From Candidatus Aquidulcis sp. (GTDB taxonomy: Bacteria > Chloroflexota > Anaerolineae > Anaerolineales > UBA4823): a stretch of 41,675 nt of DNA. The stretch lies in the NCBI GenBank assembly GCA_020723385.1, contig DYIZ01000042.1, positions 1 to 41,675 on the forward strand, given 5' to 3'. The translations under genes and the position numbers were made by a program. The first letter of the stretch is position 1; every line of letters starts with the position of its first letter. This document shows, piece by piece, positions 8,677 through 17,812 of the stretch. The notes beneath the pieces are model-generated. The model did not search any database and was not told the origin of the DNA. It worked only from the letters and a program-made list of their open reading frames with translations.

Positions 8677-11600
8677 ATGGATGACAAGCAACGAGCACTG
8701 CTTCGTTCCATCAGCCCTTACGTACCGGGTTCTGTATTTCAACGGGTTTGGGCTGTTCCGTCTTCTGAAGTTGTGTGGGAAGAGCGGCGGGAGGCTGCTG
8801 TACTGCTTGCCGACGTCTCTGGTTTCACTGCCATGTCGGAGAGTCTGGCTCGGATGGGGAAAGAGGGCGCTGAGGAGCTGACTCGCGTTCTCAATGCTTA
8901 CTTTACCACAATGGTTGATCTGGTTTACGAATTTCGGGGCGAGGTAGTCAAGTTTGGCGGTGATGCAATTACATGCCAGTTTTACGGAGAGCAAGCCAGC
9001 CAATCAGCAAATGAGCAAAATGTGGGCATGGCGGATGCCCTGAGGCGCGCTTGTGCCTGCGCCCTGGCGATGCAAGCCAGGATGGGCGAATTCCACGCTG
9101 TGCAGACCCGCGCTGGTGTCTTCGAATTACGGATGAAGATCGGTATCAGCGCTGGAACCGTACTATCTTTGAGTGTGGGTAACCGGGAGAATGGGGCAGA
9201 GTGCGTTTTGACAGGCCACCCACTCGACGAGATGGCTTCAGCCGAGCACCACGCCGCTGCCGGCGAAGTGTTGGTTTGGGATGATTGCCTGTCGGGCGCG
9301 GGCGTCACCTGGAATGATCTGGGGATTGTCGTTGAGCCAGCCTGTGAGGGCTTTCTTTCCGTAAAGACTCTTCTCGGCAATATCAGTTGCCCCCCAAAGC
9401 CTGATATGGAATGGGATGCCCTGGGAAATGAGAGCGCGGAACAAATCATTCGACAGTTGTCGCTCTACATGCCATCCACCGTGTATGCGCAAATCATCGA
9501 GGGCCAGCGCCTGTTCGTGGGCGAGCATCGCGACGTTGTCAGTCTGTTCGTGAGTTTCGCCGGGCTGGATTACGACAATGATCCGTTAGCGGGACATAAA
9601 TTACAGCAGTATTTCATTGCAATGCAAACTGTCATCCACCGTTATGGCGGGCGGTTGAACTGGATCAGCGCTGGCGACAAAGGCAGCCTGATGCATCTCA
9701 TCTTTGGCGCGCCAGTGGCGTACGAGGATAACGAAGAACGGGCGGTGGGCTGCGCCCTCGAGCTGCGTCGAGAAGTTGCTGTGCTGCCATTCATTACCAG
9801 CCAGCGCATCGGCATCGCCTCCGGGCCGGTCTTCGCCGGAGACGTTGGCTCCGACCGGCGGCGGGGCTATACAGTCATGGGGGATGTGGTCAATCTATCT
9901 TCCCGGCTGATGCAGGCCGCTCGAGCTGGCGAAATCCTACTCGATGAGCGTACCGCCCGCCGGGCCGCAGATGAATTCGTCTGCGAAGCGCTCGCTCCCA
10001 TTTCAGTCAAGGGCAAACGGGAGCCGGTTCCTATCTGGCAAGCTGTCGAAACTCGCCAGGATACGAGGACATTGGGGGAGAGCGCGGCGAAGCGCCACAC
10101 CTCGCCGTTCGTTGGGCGAGAGCCTGAACTGGAAAAGATCGGAATTATCCTTGCCCAGGCCAGGGCCGGTCACGGGCAGTTGCTGGTAATTTGCGGTGAG
10201 GCAGGCGTCGGAAAGAGCCGCCTGGTGGAAGAGTTGGTAGTTCAGGCGCGTCGGGAAGCGATGCTTGGTTACGGGGGCAATTGCTATGCTCATGGCGTGC
10301 AATCCCCTTACTTGCCCTGGATCGGCCTGCTGCATGCCCTGTTCGGTCTCGATGTGGAGCAAAGCGGGGGGCGGCTCGAACGAATCGAGCAAGTGATGGC
10401 AGCCGCCGATCCCGAATTGAAGGATTGGGCACCGTTGATGGGGCAGCTTCTGGGGCTGCCCGCGCCAGATAATGCCTTGACGGCTGTGCTGGATGCCCAA
10501 CTGCGCAAGCAGCGCATTTTCGATATCATTCTGGCGCTGCTGCGGGATCGAGCAGAGCAAACACCCCTGCTGCTGCTGATTTTCGAGGATGTGCATTGGG
10601 CTGATGCTATCTCGCTGGAACTGTTGAATTATGTGGCACGCAATATCGCCTGCGACCGCATCTTGCTGGCCGCCGTTCATCGGCCCACCATAGAAATGGT
10701 CGAATGGCAGCGCTATGAGTATTGCACCTCGTTCACGCTGACAGACCTGCCAACAGAAGATGCCCTGGCGCTGGTGAAGCTCAAGCTGGGCATGATGGAT
10801 GTGCCCGAAGCGTTGCAAGCCTTGATTCTGAGGGGTGAGACGCATATCAATGCCTTTTACCTGGAAGAGATGGTCAACGCCCTGATTGACCGGGGATACC
10901 TGGCCCCGAAGGGATCTGGCGAAGGGTACGAAATCGCTGGCGACCTGTCGAAGGCCGAGCTGCCCGGCAGCATCCAGGCCCTGGTGATGAGCCGCATTGA
11001 CCAATTGGACGAGAGCAGCAAGCTGACTGTCAAAGTCGCCTCCGTCATCGGGCGGACGTTTTTATACCGCACCCTGCATGATATTTACCCGGTCGAGATC
11101 AGCGGTGAAAAGCTGCAAGGCAACCTGGAGCGTTTAAGCCGCCTCGACCTGACCCCGCTGGATCGCCCGGCCCCGGAGTGGGAGTACATCTTTAAGCACG
11201 TCATCACCCAGGAAGTGGCCTACGAGACTTTGCTTTATGCCCACCGGCGGTCACTGCACCACCGCGTAGGGGAGCATCTCGAACGAGTTTACGCCGGCAG
11301 TCTGGGTGAAATCTACGATCTGCTGGCGCATCACTATTTTCACAGCGGCGATGCTGCAAAAAGCTGGCATTATTTGGTTTTGGCAGGCGACCAGGCCAAG
11401 TCGCGCTATGCCAACGAGGCGGCCACCGCACATTACAGGCTGGCGTTGTCTATCGGCGGTGATAATCAGAGCCTGTATCCCGTCTATGAATCTCTGGGTG
11501 ATGTTTATCACCTGACCGGGCAATATGAACCGGCCATGAAAAGCTACCAGAGTGCGCTCGACTGCAAGCCTGCGATTTCCCTTCGAGTGGCAGAGATCCA

Positions 11601-12714
11601 GCGAAAGATCGCTAAAACATGGGAGCTTCAAGGGCATTACGATGATGCGGTAACATATCTCGACCTGGCGCGTGCCAGTCTGGGAGATGAACGGGATACA
11701 TTAGAGTTGGCGCTCATCTACAAAGATTTGGGCGGGATCGCTATGCAACGGGGCGATTACGATCTTGCTTTGCAGTTTTGTGCCAAAGGGTTTGGCATCT
11801 CGACCAGACTTTCTGACGACAGAGAGAGTCAAAAGGTTATCAGTGACTTAGAGCATATTCTTGGCACGATTTATCAACGCAAAGGAGATTTGAGCCAGGC
11901 AATCTTGCATTTCAGTACTTGTATTGAGGCGAGAGAAAATCAGGGTGATTTATTTGGGATGGGAGTCACCTATAACAACCTGGCTGCTGTCTATTGGGGT
12001 CAGAGTGATTTCAACCTCGTGACCACCTACCTCCAAAAGAGCCTGGATATCTGCCGGAAAATTGGCGATACCTATGGAACTGCGATGTGCTATAACAATC
12101 TTGGCGCCGTTGGCTATACCACTTGTGATTATATGCCGGCGATAGAGTTTTATGAAAAAAGTTTGGAAATCAGACTGAGAATCGGCGATTTACAGGGTAT
12201 TGCCGATGTCTATAATAATTTAGGGGAGGTCCATCGTACGCTGGGTAATTACCAGGAGGCTCTTCACTACCTCTTGGAAGCCGTCAAACTCTTCACCGAA
12301 CTTGGCGACAAGATGACGTTGATTGACGCCTACAAGCTGCTGTCTGAAGTCTCGCTCGAATTGTGCGAATTGAATAACGCGCTCGATTACTGCCAGCGCG
12401 CCTTGCTGCTTGCCCAGGATCTCGGCAACCGCGAATACGAAGGCATTGCCCAACGTGTTCTCGGGCAGTGCCTTTTCGCCTCCGGTCAGGCCGGAGACGC
12501 CCGGCTTCACCTGCAAGACAGCGTGAAAATTCTGGAAACCACCGGCAACCGGCTCGAATTGGGCAAAAGCTGCTACGAGTTTGGCCTGGCGCTGACCGCG
12601 GCGGAGCCAGAATCTGCCCGGCAACAGCTTGAAAAGGCCGCCGCGATCTTCGAAGAGGTGGGGGTCACTGTCGAGTTGGAAAAGACTCGGGCTGCGTTAC
12701 AACAGTTGCAATAA
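8677..12714 (+). CDS. Soluble-adenylyl-cyclase-like protein: two class III cyclase domains, AAA ATPase and TPRs
   Basis: 1345 residues with the layout of mammalian sAC (ADCY10) and its bacterial relatives. Cyclase domain 1 (about 38-205) carries both metal aspartates, Asp46 in LLADVSGF and Asp96 in VKFGGDA, but no transition-state Asn/Arg pair. Cyclase domain 2 (about 285-445) has lost the first metal aspartate (Ser293) but keeps AGDKGS (Lys335), YTVMGD (Thr399) and NLSSR (Asn406, Arg410). The two halves are therefore complementary and should form one catalytic site. An ATPase follows with Walker A GEAGVGKS at 507-514, then a TPR solenoid from about 945 to the end. Predicted to make cAMP in the cytoplasm. 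Lys92 matches the bicarbonate-site lysine of sAC; the partner arginine seems replaced by Ala187. A TTG 13 codons upstream is a possible alternative start; ATG 8677 is preferred. Bicarbonate control is inference. Confidence 0.9.
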   Translation: MDDKQRALLRSISPYVPGSVFQRVWAVPSSEVVWEERREAAVLLADVSGFTAMSESLARMGKEGAEELTRVLNAYFTTMVDLVYEFRGEVVKFGGDAITCQFYGEQASQSANEQNVGMADALRRACACALAMQARMGEFHAVQTRAGVFELRMKIGISAGTVLSLSVGNRENGAECVLTGHPLDEMASAEHHAAAGEVLVWDDCLSGAGVTWNDLGIVVEPACEGFLSVKTLLGNISCPPKPDMEWDALGNESAEQIIRQLSLYMPSTVYAQIIEGQRLFVGEHRDVVSLFVSFAGLDYDNDPLAGHKLQQYFIAMQTVIHRYGGRLNWISAGDKGSLMHLIFGAPVAYEDNEERAVGCALELRREVAVLPFITSQRIGIASGPVFAGDVGSDRRRGYTVMGDVVNLSSRLMQAARAGEILLDERTARRAADEFVCEALAPISVKGKREPVPIWQAVETRQDTRTLGESAAKRHTSPFVGREPELEKIGIILAQARAGHGQLLVICGEAGVGKSRLVEELVVQARREAMLGYGGNCYAHGVQSPYLPWIGLLHALFGLDVEQSGGRLERIEQVMAAADPELKDWAPLMGQLLGLPAPDNALTAVLDAQLRKQRIFDIILALLRDRAEQTPLLLLIFEDVHWADAISLELLNYVARNIACDRILLAAVHRPTIEMVEWQRYEYCTSFTLTDLPTEDALALVKLKLGMMDVPEALQALILRGETHINAFYLEEMVNALIDRGYLAPKGSGEGYEIAGDLSKAELPGSIQALVMSRIDQLDESSKLTVKVASVIGRTFLYRTLHDIYPVEISGEKLQGNLERLSRLDLTPLDRPAPEWEYIFKHVITQEVAYETLLYAHRRSLHHRVGEHLERVYAGSLGEIYDLLAHHYFHSGDAAKSWHYLVLAGDQAKSRYANEAATAHYRLALSIGGDNQSLYPVYESLGDVYHLTGQYEPAMKSYQSALDCKPAISLRVAEIQRKIAKTWELQGHYDDAVTYLDLARASLGDERDTLELALIYKDLGGIAMQRGDYDLALQFCAKGFGISTRLSDDRESQKVISDLEHILGTIYQRKGDLSQAILHFSTCIEARENQGDLFGMGVTYNNLAAVYWGQSDFNLVTTYLQKSLDICRKIGDTYGTAMCYNNLGAVGYTTCDYMPAIEFYEKSLEIRLRIGDLQGIADVYNNLGEVHRTLGNYQEALHYLLEAVKLFTELGDKMTLIDAYKLLSEVSLELCELNNALDYCQRALLLAQDLGNREYEGIAQRVLGQCLFASGQAGDARLHLQDSVKILETTGNRLELGKSCYEFGLALTAAEPESARQQLEKAAAIFEEVGVTVELEKTRAALQQLQ
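8998..9024. repeat. In-frame GCAAATG-type heptamer tract inside the cyclase gene
   Basis: CCAATCAGCAAATGAGCAAA is built of 7-base units like those in the 1894-1930 spacer. Here it is translated (QSANEQN), in a loop just after the GGDA strand of cyclase domain 1. Confidence 0.45.
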
Positions 12715-12717
12715 TTT

Positions 12718-12827
12718 GGCTCTCCCGTTTCCAACGGGATGAATCCCCAGATTTGGGGTGTGTGGGAGTGTGTAGCACTCCCACATACCCCAAATCCGGG
12801 GTATTTCCCGCTGAAGGCGGGAGAGCC
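12718..12827 (+). repeat. 110-bp palindromic element with nested hairpins, copy 1
   Basis: The element starts 4 bp after the cyclase stop. Its ends are a 10-bp perfect inverted repeat (GGCTCTCCCG / CGGGAGAGCC). Each end can also fold locally (CCCGTTTCCAACGGG and CCCGCTGAAGGCGGG). The centre is a 26-bp stem with two mismatches around a TGTAG loop (12745-12770 with 12776-12801). A second, inverted copy lies at the window's right edge. This is the architecture of a REP-associated or MITE-like non-autonomous element; it may double as a terminator for the cyclase gene. No target-site duplication is obvious. Confidence 0.8.
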
Positions 12828-13070
12828 GAAATTTGAACTTGTGGGACTGTCATTCCGAACCGATTGCGGGCGCTTTTCCAACAATGTCAGCCATGATAAA
12901 TGGGCTTCGCCTGCCTGAAAAGAGGAATTTGGGGTATTTTGGCGGTGTGAATTGGAAATTGATAGCTCAACGGCGGGTGATTGTGGTGTATAAATAGTTT
13001 GAACAAATCATGAACGGCATATCATTGGTGGAATAGCTGCAACTGTTTTCATCCAAAAAGGGAGGCTCTG
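12828..13070. other. Intergenic region before the beta-helix gene
   Basis: About 240 bp without a convincing gene. It contains an A/T-rich TATAAA at 12989-12994 that might be a -10, but there is no well-placed -35. A stretch AATTTGGGGTATTTTGGCGG near 12927 resembles one arm of the GGGGT-type palindromes in this window. A strong ribosome site AAAGGGAGG (13057-13065) precedes the next gene. Confidence 0.4.
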
Positions 13071-14633
13071 ATGGAGAAAAAACCGTCTCAGTGTGCTCTT
13101 GCCATTTTCTGCGGCGCGGTGCTGGCTTTGACTGCACTTTGGTTGTGCAGCTTGCAAGCAGCCCGCGCAATTGGAGATATCCGTTACGTTGCCCCGCCGC
13201 CAGTTGGAAATGATAGCGGAAATTTCTGTGGGTCATTTTCCAATCCGTGTGCTACCCTCCAACATGCAGTTGACGTAGCCGCTCCCGGCGACGAAATCCA
13301 GCTCGCGGGCGGCATCTACACCCGCTTCGGCACGCTCGCTGAAATCACCAAAACAATCATGATTACGGGCGGGTACAAATCCGATTTCACCCTCTCCGAT
13401 CCGGATCAATACCCAACGGTTTTGAATTCACAATCAAACGGATCTGTAGTCAGTGTTACTGCCGCAGGGGAAGTATCGTTGGCCAATCTGACAATCATCC
13501 AGGGCCAGGGCACAAGCAATTGCGGCGTTTTCGGATGTGGCGGGGGCATCTACGCCCAGGATGTCAGGTTGATAGTAAAGAACTGCATCATCTCGGACAG
13601 CCTGGGTAGTAAAGGCAGCGGGGGATGGGGTGGCGGTATCTACGCCAGCAACAGCCAAGTCACGATCTTGAACAGCCAAATCATCAATAATATCGGCGCC
13701 GATGAAACGGACACCTTCGGCCGCGGCGGGGGCGTCAGCATCTCAGGCGGCGAATTCATCCTTCGGGAGAGCAAAATCTTGGGCAACGTGGGACACACTT
13801 CCCACGCCGGCAGCGGAGGCGGAATCCACCTCAGTGGGGTGACTTATGCTGAAATTCTCTCGAATACCATCTCCGGCAACCGGGGCAGCCTGGGCGATTG
13901 GCGCAGCGACGCCGGGGGCATCTGGATTGACCACGCTGCCTCGGTGCTGATCGCTGGCAACCGCATCGAAAATAACAGCACCAGCAGCCATCTCACCAAC
14001 GGGGCTGGCTACGGTGGAGGTGTGTACATCTGGGATAGCCGCGTCACCCTGGATCGCAACATTATCACGGGAAACTCGAGTGGCTCGTGGGTCAATGCGC
14101 TGCGTCCCGGCGGCGGGCTTGCCATCCAGGGTAACCAGCCGGTCACGCTCACCAATAATTTGATTGCCCATAACTCTGGCGGCAGTTACGGCGACGGCGT
14201 CTACGTTGGCCTGGGTTGGGGGCCGGTGGGTCAGACCTTGCTGGTCAACAACACCATCGCGGACAATGGCGAGACAGGCATCGTCGCATCTTTATATGCC
14301 AACCTTTCGCTCACCAATAACCTGATTTCCGGCCACGATGTTGGATTGGTCACCTACCAGCCTTTCACCGGCACGATTATTGCCGACCATAACCTGTTTT
14401 GGAATACCACAGATCCGATCATCGGCAGCAACGCCATCCAGCAGTTTCCTCGCCTCACAGCGGACTATCGCCTGGGGAGCGGCTCGCCTGCCCTCGACGC
14501 CGGCTTGACCATCCTCTGGCTGGCGGTAGATTTGGACGGCGAGCCGCGTCCGCAAGCGGGGTTTTACGATATTGGGGCTTACGAGGGCGAAGAAACCTTG
14601 CTAATGATTTACCTCCCACTGGTGCGAAGATGA
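13071..14633 (+). CDS. Exported right-handed beta-helix protein with C-terminal IYLPLVRR tag
   Basis: 520 residues. Signal peptide at about 8-34 (AIFCGAVLALTALWLCSLQAARA). The mature part opens with a DUF1565-like segment (RYVAPP..., NPCATLQHAVDVAAPGDEIQLAGGIYT). It then shows many parallel beta-helix rungs of the NosD/pectate-lyase type: GGIYAQDVRLIVKNCII, GGIYASNSQVTILNSQI, GGGVSISGGEFILRESKI, GGVYIWDSRVTLDRNII, LTNNLIAHNS. It closes with the common end module SPALDAG...DLDGEPRP..GFYDIGAYE, and the tag MIYLPLVRR is the very C-terminus. Strong SD six bases upstream of ATG. Its stop overlaps the next ATG (ATGA), so the lipoprotein gene is coupled to it. Secreted or surface-bound; no catalytic residues identified. 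Confidence 0.87.
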   Translation: MEKKPSQCALAIFCGAVLALTALWLCSLQAARAIGDIRYVAPPPVGNDSGNFCGSFSNPCATLQHAVDVAAPGDEIQLAGGIYTRFGTLAEITKTIMITGGYKSDFTLSDPDQYPTVLNSQSNGSVVSVTAAGEVSLANLTIIQGQGTSNCGVFGCGGGIYAQDVRLIVKNCIISDSLGSKGSGGWGGGIYASNSQVTILNSQIINNIGADETDTFGRGGGVSISGGEFILRESKILGNVGHTSHAGSGGGIHLSGVTYAEILSNTISGNRGSLGDWRSDAGGIWIDHAASVLIAGNRIENNSTSSHLTNGAGYGGGVYIWDSRVTLDRNIITGNSSGSWVNALRPGGGLAIQGNQPVTLTNNLIAHNSGGSYGDGVYVGLGWGPVGQTLLVNNTIADNGETGIVASLYANLSLTNNLISGHDVGLVTYQPFTGTIIADHNLFWNTTDPIIGSNAIQQFPRLTADYRLGSGSPALDAGLTILWLAVDLDGEPRPQAGFYDIGAYEGEETLLMIYLPLVRR

Positions 14634-16144
14634 AAACTTTCATAGCCCGTCACTCGTGCAAACATATCAGGCCACATTCCAGTATGAGAAGCGATCGCTT
14701 GTTGATCGCTTTGGCTTGCCTGGGATTGCTGGTTTTAGCCTGCGGCTTAAGTACCTCACTGGGTGACGCCTCGACCCCATCGGCTGTGGTCGCTTCTACC
14801 GCGCCGGGAGCGATGCCGCCTCCCGCGGGTACGGTTACACCCGTCGGGACCGATGTCTACCTCCCCATCGTGCCTTTTCCGCCGATAGATGTTCCATCCC
14901 TCTGCGCTGATCCACAACCCCCGTTCATCACCGATTTCGAGGCGCGTCAGGTTCCCTCTCTGCCAGAGCCGGCCGCGCGCCTGCCCTTCCGCGACCCGGT
15001 CTTCGGCGCGTGCGTTGTGCGTGTCACTGACCGTTATACCGATATTGCCTCCGGCGACGACTCTCTCGGGCTGAAAAACGAATACTCCCGCGTGCAATCG
15101 TTCAATGCCGACGAAAGCCGCATCCTGGCACGCGGCATCGCCGGGACGTGGTATCTCTACGATGGCGTCACTCTCCAACTCTTGGGCCAACTCCCCTTCG
15201 GGGGATCGGTTGACCCCCGTTGGGATGCCGCTGACCCTGACCGGTTGTATTACTCCGAAGAAACCCGCCTGATGTTGTACGATCTCGTCTCGCAGCAGAC
15301 GAGCATCGTTCACGAGTTCGCCAACGACTTTCCCGGCCAAACGCTGGCCGCGGTATGGTCGAAGTACGAGGGCAGCCCCTCGATTGACGGCCGCTATTGG
15401 GGGTTCATGGCCGAAGACCAGGATTGGAACACCGTGGCGTTCCTGGTTTACGATCAGCAAACCGATACGGTGATCGCCAACCGGGACGTGCGCGGCGTGC
15501 CGGGTGTGGACAACGTTGACAATGCTTATATCAGCCCCCTGGGTAATTACTTCATCGCCGATTTCTCTGACTACTACTGTGAGCCGGGCCAGCTCGGCTC
15601 GGACGCGGCCCCCTGCGGTTACATGGTTTACGACCGCAATATCCAAAACGGGCGCGGCCTGCTGCGCATCTCCGGGCACATGGATTTGGCGCTCGACGCG
15701 CAGGGACGCGAGGTGGCTGTTTTCCAGGATATTGACACCGATCACATCTCGATACTCGACCTGGCCTCGGGGGAAGTGACCCCGCTCTGGCCGATTGATT
15801 TCAGCTTCACCTCGATAGGGCTGCACATCTCCGGGCGCGCCTTCGACCGCCCGGGATGGGTGGTCGTCTCTACCCACGATGGGGATACCGCCTCGCACAC
15901 CTGGATGGACGACCAGGTTTTCCTGATCGAGCTGACCCCCGGCGGGCGCGTCGTCCGCCTGGCGCACACCCACTCGCTGGTAGACGAATCCCAGGAGCAC
16001 GATTACTGGGCGGAGCCGCACGCCAGCGCCAATCACGATCTGACTCGCATCCTGTTCACCACCAACTGGGGCCGCTCCGGCACGGAGGAAGTGGAAATGT
16101 ATATGATCGAGCTGCCGCCAGATTGGGTAGATCTGTTGCCCTGA
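14630..16144 (+). CDS. Putative lipoprotein with beta-propeller-like repeats
   Basis: 504 residues from the ATG that overlaps the preceding stop (ATGA). A second in-frame ATG at 14684 (MRSDRLL...) could be the true start of a shorter, more typical signal peptide. The hydrophobic run ALACLGLLVLAC ends in Cys38, a plausible though not perfect lipobox. Then come an Ala/Pro/Thr-rich linker, an internal YLPIV (77-81) that matches the C-terminal tag of neighbouring proteins, and a body with beta-propeller-like repeats (ADESRILARGIAGTWYLYDG, DPDRLYYSEETRLMLYDL, SPLGNYFIADFSDYYCE, DITRILFTTNWG-like). It resembles oligogalacturonide-lyase/WD-like propellers, but no catalytic assignment is possible. 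It lacks the C-terminal tag and ends ELPPDWVDLLP. The 3' end plus downstream DNA is duplicated at 17777. Confidence 0.75.
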   Translation: MKTFIARHSCKHIRPHSSMRSDRLLIALACLGLLVLACGLSTSLGDASTPSAVVASTAPGAMPPPAGTVTPVGTDVYLPIVPFPPIDVPSLCADPQPPFITDFEARQVPSLPEPAARLPFRDPVFGACVVRVTDRYTDIASGDDSLGLKNEYSRVQSFNADESRILARGIAGTWYLYDGVTLQLLGQLPFGGSVDPRWDAADPDRLYYSEETRLMLYDLVSQQTSIVHEFANDFPGQTLAAVWSKYEGSPSIDGRYWGFMAEDQDWNTVAFLVYDQQTDTVIANRDVRGVPGVDNVDNAYISPLGNYFIADFSDYYCEPGQLGSDAAPCGYMVYDRNIQNGRGLLRISGHMDLALDAQGREVAVFQDIDTDHISILDLASGEVTPLWPIDFSFTSIGLHISGRAFDRPGWVVVSTHDGDTASHTWMDDQVFLIELTPGGRVVRLAHTHSLVDESQEHDYWAEPHASANHDLTRILFTTNWGRSGTEEVEMYMIELPPDWVDLLP

Positions 16145-16240
16145 GTCAATCCTCTCTCGCATTGTTCTGGGCTAATTCATGAAGTATCAGTTTGGAGGCA
16201 AAAGGAGGTCAAAATATCCAATTCGCGAACCTGGCTCGCT
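16109..16240 (+). repeat. Segmental duplication, copy A
   Basis: From the codons for ELPPDWV at the end of the lipoprotein gene, through its stop and spacer, into a ruined gene start, this segment aligns with 17777-17906 (shared 21-base block GAGCTGCCGCCAGATTGGGTA, then CTGTTGCCCTGAGTCA, CTCTCGC, GTTCTGGGC and a matching start region). Confidence 0.8.
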
Positions 16241-16264
16241 ATCTTTTCCGGCGAGGTCTGGTAG
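16214..16264 (+). pseudogene. Ruined 5' end of a paralogue of the 17882 protease gene
   Basis: Seventeen codons, reading ISNSRTWLAIFSGEVW then TAG, match the start of the metalloprotease at 17882 (MSNLRAWLVF). The start codon has become ATA and the frame closes at once, although an AAAGGAGG ribosome site is still present upstream. The remaining bases to 16382 show no gene, only the strong SD TAAGGAGGAG of the next one. Confidence 0.7.
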
Positions 16265-16382
16265 GGGATCACAGGGCAAGACGGTTTTCTGCCATACTCA
16301 TCTGCCTGCAAAAGCGTTCTGAGAGCAGTCGAAGAGGTTTTTATATCGAAAAGTCAGTTATCGTATTCTGTAAGGAGGAGAC

Positions 16383-17714
16383 ATGTTGACCAAGAAATTA
16401 TCCCGCATTCTGGCTGTCTTGATCGTGGGCATCGCTCTGTTTTCGGCGGCGCACCCGGCGGAGAAAGCCATTGCCCACATGCCGGCTGGCCGCCAGTCGC
16501 AATTGCCTTTCCAACCGGAGATCGCCGCATCGCTCCCCGGCCCCGGGATCATCATCTCGGAGCGCGAGAGCGACGAGTACAGCCCGGCCATTGCTTACAA
16601 TTCCAACCACGATGAGTATCTGGTGGTCTGGGAGAACATCTGGTCGGGCGGGCATCACGATGTCTACGCCCAGCGTGTCGCTGGCGACGGGCGATTGTTG
16701 AGCTGGTTTGCCGTCTCGTCCAATTCCAACAAGCAGATGGAGCCATCGGTAGCCTACGACCCGATTCACGACCGCTACTTGGTCGTATTCCTCTACGATG
16801 TGTGGGGTAACGGCAGCGATTGGGATGTTTATGGGCGATTCATCCCCTGGTATGGTCCGGAGGCTGGCCTGACTGATTTCACGATTTGCGATTTCACCAG
16901 CAACCAGGGGCACCCGGTGGCGGTCTTTGCTTACTCGCAGCAGGAATTCCTGGCGGCATGGGCGAACTTCCCTGCTGGTCAGCCCAGCTACATTAGCGCC
17001 CGGCGCATCTTCGCCGACGGCAGTGGTTCGCCTGCCGGCCCCTTTGTCGTATCGAGCGGGACGGAAAGCCGCGACTATCCGGACCTGACCTATAATCTGG
17101 CGCGCAACGAATACCTGGTGATATGGGATGTCCTAAAAGCTGGCAGCGCAGTGGACATCTATGGGATTCGCCTCTCGGGTACTGGCGGTACGTTGACGGG
17201 CGGCACTCCCTCCGTCACGGGTGAGTTCCCCATTGCCGGGTGGCCGGCAATCGAGGAGAAGCCAGCCGTGGCAGCCTGCTCTCAGGCCGACCAATACCTG
17301 GTGGTCTGGCAGTCTGACCAGAATACAGGCAATTATGCCATCTATGGCCGTTTTCTCGATGGAGATGCGGCTTTGGAGAATGTTTACCTGATTACCGATA
17401 CCGCCGCTCCCCAGGTCAATGCCGATGTCGCCTGCAGCGCCGGCGGTGAACGCTACCTGGCGGCCTGGCAGGATCAATACGCGGGCGGGGAGTTTGGCAT
17501 CTGGGGACGCCAGATCTTTCCGTCTGAAAGCATGGATGAAGAATTCGAGATCTATGGCCCGCGCCACAATGCCGACCGCCAATACCCGGTCTTAGCAGGG
17601 GGCAAAGTCAGCTACCTGGCGGCCTGGGAGCACGACCGGGACGAAGGGACAAACCTGGATATTTTCGGGCGGCTGCTGCGATACGCAGTCTACCTGCCGC
17701 TCATCGCCCGGTGA
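16383..17714 (+). CDS. Exported repeat protein (YLVVW...DIYGR repeats) with C-terminal VYLPLIAR tag
   Basis: 443 residues. Signal peptide at about 5-32 (SRILAVLIVGIALFSAAHPAEKAIA). The mature chain repeats a unit of about 50-60 residues with the pattern [S/P]-x-A-Y-(N/D)...(D/N)-x-Y-L-V-V-W-(E/Q/D)...D-(V/I)-Y-(A/G)-x-R, for example AIAYNSNHDEYLVVWENI, SVAYDPIHDRYLVVFLYD, DLTYNLARNEYLVIWDVL, QADQYLVVWQSD and YLAAWQDQ. These are probably blades of a beta-propeller. The last repeat runs directly into AVYLPLIAR and the stop. TAAGGAGGAG lies just before the ATG. Flanked on both sides by the duplicated segments, suggesting the gene sits between products of a tandem duplication. Function unknown; secreted or surface. 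Confidence 0.8.
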   Translation: MLTKKLSRILAVLIVGIALFSAAHPAEKAIAHMPAGRQSQLPFQPEIAASLPGPGIIISERESDEYSPAIAYNSNHDEYLVVWENIWSGGHHDVYAQRVAGDGRLLSWFAVSSNSNKQMEPSVAYDPIHDRYLVVFLYDVWGNGSDWDVYGRFIPWYGPEAGLTDFTICDFTSNQGHPVAVFAYSQQEFLAAWANFPAGQPSYISARRIFADGSGSPAGPFVVSSGTESRDYPDLTYNLARNEYLVIWDVLKAGSAVDIYGIRLSGTGGTLTGGTPSVTGEFPIAGWPAIEEKPAVAACSQADQYLVVWQSDQNTGNYAIYGRFLDGDAALENVYLITDTAAPQVNADVACSAGGERYLAAWQDQYAGGEFGIWGRQIFPSESMDEEFEIYGPRHNADRQYPVLAGGKVSYLAAWEHDRDEGTNLDIFGRLLRYAVYLPLIAR

Positions 17715-17812
17715 TCCGCATCTACGCCTCGGACGCCATGCTGCCTGATCAGACTCTCTGCGGCGTGTTCACCCTTGAGCTGCCGCCAGATTGGGTAAGT
17801 CTGTTGCCCTGA
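17711..17812 (+). pseudogene. Orphan C-terminal gene fragment (YASD...ELPPDWVSLLP)
   Basis: Thirty-three codons beginning at a GTG that overlaps the previous stop. The first part (IRIYASDAMLPDQTLCGVFT) resembles residues about 880-900 of the downstream protease (IRVYASDGLLTASATGGAFT). The last part (LELPPDWVSLLP) copies the C-terminus of the lipoprotein at 14630-16144. It has no signal peptide or domain of its own and looks like the scar of a recombination between paralogous genes. Confidence 0.65.

Noticed and set aside
12718-12827. CRISPR repeat or tRNA-like gene
   Set aside because: There is no array of repeats with spacers and no anticodon arm or CCA end; the structure is a nested palindrome with only two distant copies.
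12843-12870. Pho-box-like site upstream of the 13071 gene
   Set aside because: Only one CTGTCAT half-site is present; the second position 11 bp further does not match, and no -10 lies at the right distance.
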